From: Streptomyces katrae
GTDB taxonomy: Bacteria; Actinomycetota; Actinomycetes; Streptomycetales; Streptomycetaceae
Direction: 5' to 3'
NCBI RefSeq assembly: GCF_000717655.1
Contig: NZ_JNZY01000071.1
Span: 1 to 16,080, forward strand
DNA length: 16,080 nt
Shown in pieces: positions 14,028-16,080 of this stretch. Below the pieces are notes generated by a model. The model made no database searches and had not been told where the DNA came from. It saw only the letters and a list, made by a program, of their open reading frames with translations. The first letter of the stretch is position 1; every line of letters begins with the position of its first letter. A program made the position numbers and the translations under genes.

Positions 14028-14413
14028 TAGTTCCCGTACCGGGCGCGCAGGGCTTCGAGGGCGGCCGACGTCGCCTCGTCGAAGGTCAGGCCCAGCCGCT
14101 TCGCGCGCTCCGCATAGGCCTGCGCGGCGGTGGCCGCCTCCCGGGCGGCCCCCTCGCCGGCCGCCGCGACGAAGGTCCCGTTCCGGCCGCGGGTCTCGAT
14201 CACCCCGTCGCCCTCGAGCGCCCGGTAGGCCTTCGCGACCGTGTTCGCCGCCAGGCCCAGCTCCTCCGCGAGCCCGCGCACCGTCGGCAGCTTGTACCCG
14301 ACCGGAAGGTCTCCCGCCCGCGCGGCCCGCGAGATCTGGGCGCGCAGCTGCTCGTACGGGGCGGCCGCGCCGGCCGAGCCGTCGATCCGGATCTTCAGGT
14401 TCGTCGAGGTCAC
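14027..14413 (-). CDS. GntR-family (YtrA type) transcriptional repressor
   Basis: 128 residues from the GTG at 14413, chosen over the ATG at 14431 because GGGGGAG lies 9 nt upstream of the GTG and nothing suitable precedes the ATG. Residues about 8-82 form the GntR winged helix-turn-helix (IRIDGSAGAAAPYEQLRAQISRAARAGDLPVGYKLPTVRGLAEELGLAANTVAKAYRALEGDGVIETRGRNGTFV). Only ~45 helical residues follow, which is typical of the short YtrA subfamily that dimerises through a small C-terminal helix pair rather than a large ligand domain. It diverges from the acetyltransferase-DUF402 pair across 71 bp, so it probably represses that operon and itself. The signal is unknown. Confidence 0.92.
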   Translation of the reverse strand: MTSTNLKIRIDGSAGAAAPYEQLRAQISRAARAGDLPVGYKLPTVRGLAEELGLAANTVAKAYRALEGDGVIETRGRNGTFVAAAGEGAAREAATAAQAYAERAKRLGLTFDEATSAALEALRARYGN

Positions 14414-14471
14414 CCGGCGATTCTCCCCCATCCCCGGGAAAAATTCGGAGGCATCCGCCCCGCCCCGCGCC

Positions 14472-14477
14472 TACGGT
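14472..14477 (+). promoter_or_regulatory. Possible -10 element of the acetyltransferase gene (leaderless)
   Basis: TACGGT is followed by exactly 7 nt and then the ATG at 14485. No Shine-Dalgarno sequence is visible in front of the ATG, so a leaderless transcript is likely. A convincing -35 is not seen. Confidence 0.45.
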
Positions 14478-14484
14478 CCACGGC

Positions 14485-15435
14485 ATGACCGTTTCGATCC
14501 GCGACCTCCGCCCGGGCGACCCCTCGGACGCGGAGTCCGTTGTACGGGTGCGCCGCGCCTCGCTGCCCTTCCTGATCGCCACCACCGACGGAGTCGCCTT
14601 CGAGCTGTCCTCCGCCGCTCCGGCCAAGCGCCATCGCCTCCTCCTCGCCGAGACCGCGGACGGCCTCGTCGTCGGCACCGCCGAGCTCGGCCTCGTGTAC
14701 GACAGTCCGGAGCCCGGCCGGTCGTTCGTCAACGCGTACGTCGACCCCGCGCACCGCGGCGGCGGGGCGGGCACCGCCCTGCTGCGGACGGCCGAGGAGT
14801 ACCTGGCCTCGGAGGGTGCCGTGAGCACGTACGCCTGGGTGCTGGACGAGCCCGCCCCCCGCGCGTTCGCCGAGCGGCGCGGCTACCGCCCGAGCCGTTC
14901 CGCGCACTTCCTGCGCCTGGACCTGGCCCGCGCCGCCCTGCCTCCGTACCCGGACGCGCTCCCCGCCGGGGTCGAGCTGCGCCCCGGCAGCGCTTTCGCC
15001 GCCGACCCGCGACCGCTGTACGAGGCCGACGCGGAGGCCTCCGGTGACGAACCGGGCGACGTACCGGCGGAACTGGACGACTACGAGGACTGGCTCGCCA
15101 CCGTCTGGCACCACCCGGACCTCGACAAGGAGCTGACCACGGTCGTCCTGGTCGACGGGGTCGTGGCCGCGTTCTGCGCCGCCCGGACGGACGGCGCCAC
15201 CCGCTACGGCTCGGCGATGACCGGCACCCTGCGCGCCTTCCGCGGCCGCGGCCTGGCCAAGCTCGCCAAGACGGACTCCCTGCACCGGGCCCGCGCCGCC
15301 GGCTGCACGGAGGCCTTCACGGGCAACGACACCGGGAACGAGCCGATGCTCGCCATCAACAGGTGGTTCGGATACGAGATCTGCGCGACCGAGACGCGCT
15401 ACGCGAAGCAACTGGAAGGACCCCAGCAGTCATGA
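14485..15435 (+). CDS. Tandem GNAT-family N-acetyltransferase
   Basis: 316 residues made of two GNAT domains. The first (about 1-148) has the acetyl-CoA loop VDPAHRGGGAGTALL (86-100) and the typical closing segment AFAERRGYRP. The second (about 160-310) has GTLRAFRGRGLAK (248-260) and TGNDTGNEPMLAINRWFGYEI (279-299), the usual C-terminal GNAT pattern. Two-domain GNAT proteins of this size in actinomycetes include mycothiol synthase-like and antibiotic-modifying enzymes, but the substrate here cannot be read. The ATG at 14485 was chosen because it begins the first beta strand (MTVSIRDLRPGD); the open frame extends far upstream only through antisense DNA of the GntR gene. The stop overlaps the next start (ATGA), so the two proteins are made together. 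Confidence 0.92.
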   Translation: MTVSIRDLRPGDPSDAESVVRVRRASLPFLIATTDGVAFELSSAAPAKRHRLLLAETADGLVVGTAELGLVYDSPEPGRSFVNAYVDPAHRGGGAGTALLRTAEEYLASEGAVSTYAWVLDEPAPRAFAERRGYRPSRSAHFLRLDLARAALPPYPDALPAGVELRPGSAFAADPRPLYEADAEASGDEPGDVPAELDDYEDWLATVWHHPDLDKELTTVVLVDGVVAAFCAARTDGATRYGSAMTGTLRAFRGRGLAKLAKTDSLHRARAAGCTEAFTGNDTGNEPMLAINRWFGYEICATETRYAKQLEGPQQS

Positions 15436-15917
15436 GCAGTCACGGGTTGACCGTCACCCTCACCAAGGCGGGCCGCACCAAGATCCGCTACCCCGCCGCC
15501 CTGGTCGTGGACACGGGCGACCGGATCTCCGTACGCGCCCCCTGGGCGGCCGACGGCGTACGGGACTTCGGCTTCGTGCGCTTCGAACCGGGCGACGTGT
15601 TCACCGAGCACTTCTGGCGGACGCGCTGGTACGCGGTCAAGGAGGTGCGGACGGGCGAGGGCGTCCTCAAGGGCTGGTACTGCGACGTCACGCGCCCGGC
15701 GGTGGTGCAGGACGGCGAGATCCTGGTCGAGGACCTGGACCTGGACCTGTGGGTGTCGGCGGACGGCTCCGCGGTCCTGCGGCTGGACGAGGACGAGTTC
15801 GCGGCGAGCGGCCTCCCGGAGACCGACCCCGAGGCGGCGGCCGAGGCCGTCCGCGCCCTCGACGCCCTGACCGACCAGGCCCACGCGCCAGGAGGCCTGA
15901 CCCCCCTCCTGACCTGA
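15432..15917 (+). CDS. DUF402 family (FomD/Ntdp-like) phosphohydrolase
   Basis: 161 residues. The ATG overlaps the stop of the acetyltransferase gene by 4 bp, indicating translational coupling. DUF402 proteins form a small beta barrel. Characterised members, such as staphylococcal Ntdp and FomD of fosfomycin biosynthesis, hydrolyse nucleoside di- or triphosphates or CMP-linked phosphonates with divalent metal. The family's hallmark residues are present: RTRWYAVKEV (63-72), GWYCDVTRP (81-89), EDLDLDLWV (100-108) and LDEDEF (118-123). The acidic residues among these would bind the metal. A DUF402 gene coupled to a GNAT gene suggests a pair working on one nucleotide-linked or amino substrate, probably under the divergent GntR repressor; that is inference. 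Confidence 0.88.
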   Translation: MSSHGLTVTLTKAGRTKIRYPAALVVDTGDRISVRAPWAADGVRDFGFVRFEPGDVFTEHFWRTRWYAVKEVRTGEGVLKGWYCDVTRPAVVQDGEILVEDLDLDLWVSADGSAVLRLDEDEFAASGLPETDPEAAAEAVRALDALTDQAHAPGGLTPLLT

Positions 15918-16080
15918 CCCCGGCGGTCACGGGAAGCCGGCGCCGGTCAACCTTCCCGGGGCGTGTGGCCGGTGCACACGAGGCGTTCGCGGCCGGTGAC
16001 CGCGTCACGGCCGCTCGTTTGCCGACCGCCGTGCAGCCCTTCCTGAGGCCCTGCTTACCGCTGCCTTAAGCGGACCCTAA
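15918..16080. other. Intergenic end of window with a hairpin-forming repeat
   Basis: No convincing gene is seen in these 163 bases. GGCCGGTGAC (15991-16000) pairs with GTCACGGCC (16004-16012) across CGC, with one bulged G. This could be a terminator for the acetyltransferase-DUF402 pair, 73 nt after the stop, or a protein-binding site. Confidence 0.45.

Noticed and set aside
13984..14484. An upstream extension of the acetyltransferase frame to 13984.
   Set aside because: The added residues are Arg/Pro/Ser-rich antisense translation of the GntR gene and the terminator. The GNAT fold begins at the ATG at 14485.

Overview
The window is about 72-75% G+C by eye, with strong third-position G/C bias, many GTG starts and long antisense shadow reading frames. 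This is the signature of a Streptomyces-type actinomycete chromosome. The gene set (hmgA, a membrane Ser/Thr kinase beside a secreted SGNH lipase, GntR and TetR regulators) agrees with that. From memory, S. coelicolor carries homogentisate dioxygenase, a Ser/Thr kinase and a secreted lipase within about ten genes of each other (around SCO1715-SCO1725), so this looks like a conserved core block. No database was searched.

Layout. 1-90: a GC-rich 15-bp tandem repeat. 88-3214 (minus): a secreted beta-helix protein with a C-terminal membrane domain, followed by a cupredoxin-like lipoprotein, probably one cell-surface operon. 3215-3374: divergent control region with a good sigma70-type promoter and an overlapping inverted repeat. 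3375-5490 (plus): hmgA and a GntR/UTRA regulator, the tyrosine/homogentisate catabolic unit. 5576-7028: a 54-residue acidic protein with a duplicated TPSQAEGER motif, diverging from an orphan type ISP-like specificity (target-recognition) domain protein with no methylase or helicase.

7089-8251: a TetR regulator, a two-site operator with back-to-back promoter motifs, and the wreck of a DrrA-type ABC ATPase with a frameshift at the Walker A lysine. This regulator appears to have lost its target gene. 8243-9496: a CaiB/BaiF (class III) CoA-transferase whose start codon sits in a 16-bp perfect palindrome. 9534-9803 (minus): a small basic protein of unknown function. 9804-10073: a structured leader region. 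10074-11840: a transmembrane Ser/Thr kinase with an extracellular sensor-like domain. 11850-12659 (minus): a secreted SGNH lipase. 12859-13959: an AAA ATPase with an uncharacterised N-terminal domain. 13981-14027: a very strong hairpin, probably a bidirectional terminator. 14027-14413 (minus): a YtrA-type GntR repressor, diverging from a translationally coupled pair, a tandem-GNAT acetyltransferase and a DUF402 (FomD/Ntdp-like) phosphohydrolase.

The region is mostly ordinary chromosomal core. The parts most worth a second look are the orphan specificity-domain protein with its divergent small-protein neighbour, the hmgA operator, the decayed ABC/TetR locus, and a set of genes whose -10-like hexamer lies exactly 7 nt before the start codon, suggesting leaderless transcripts.
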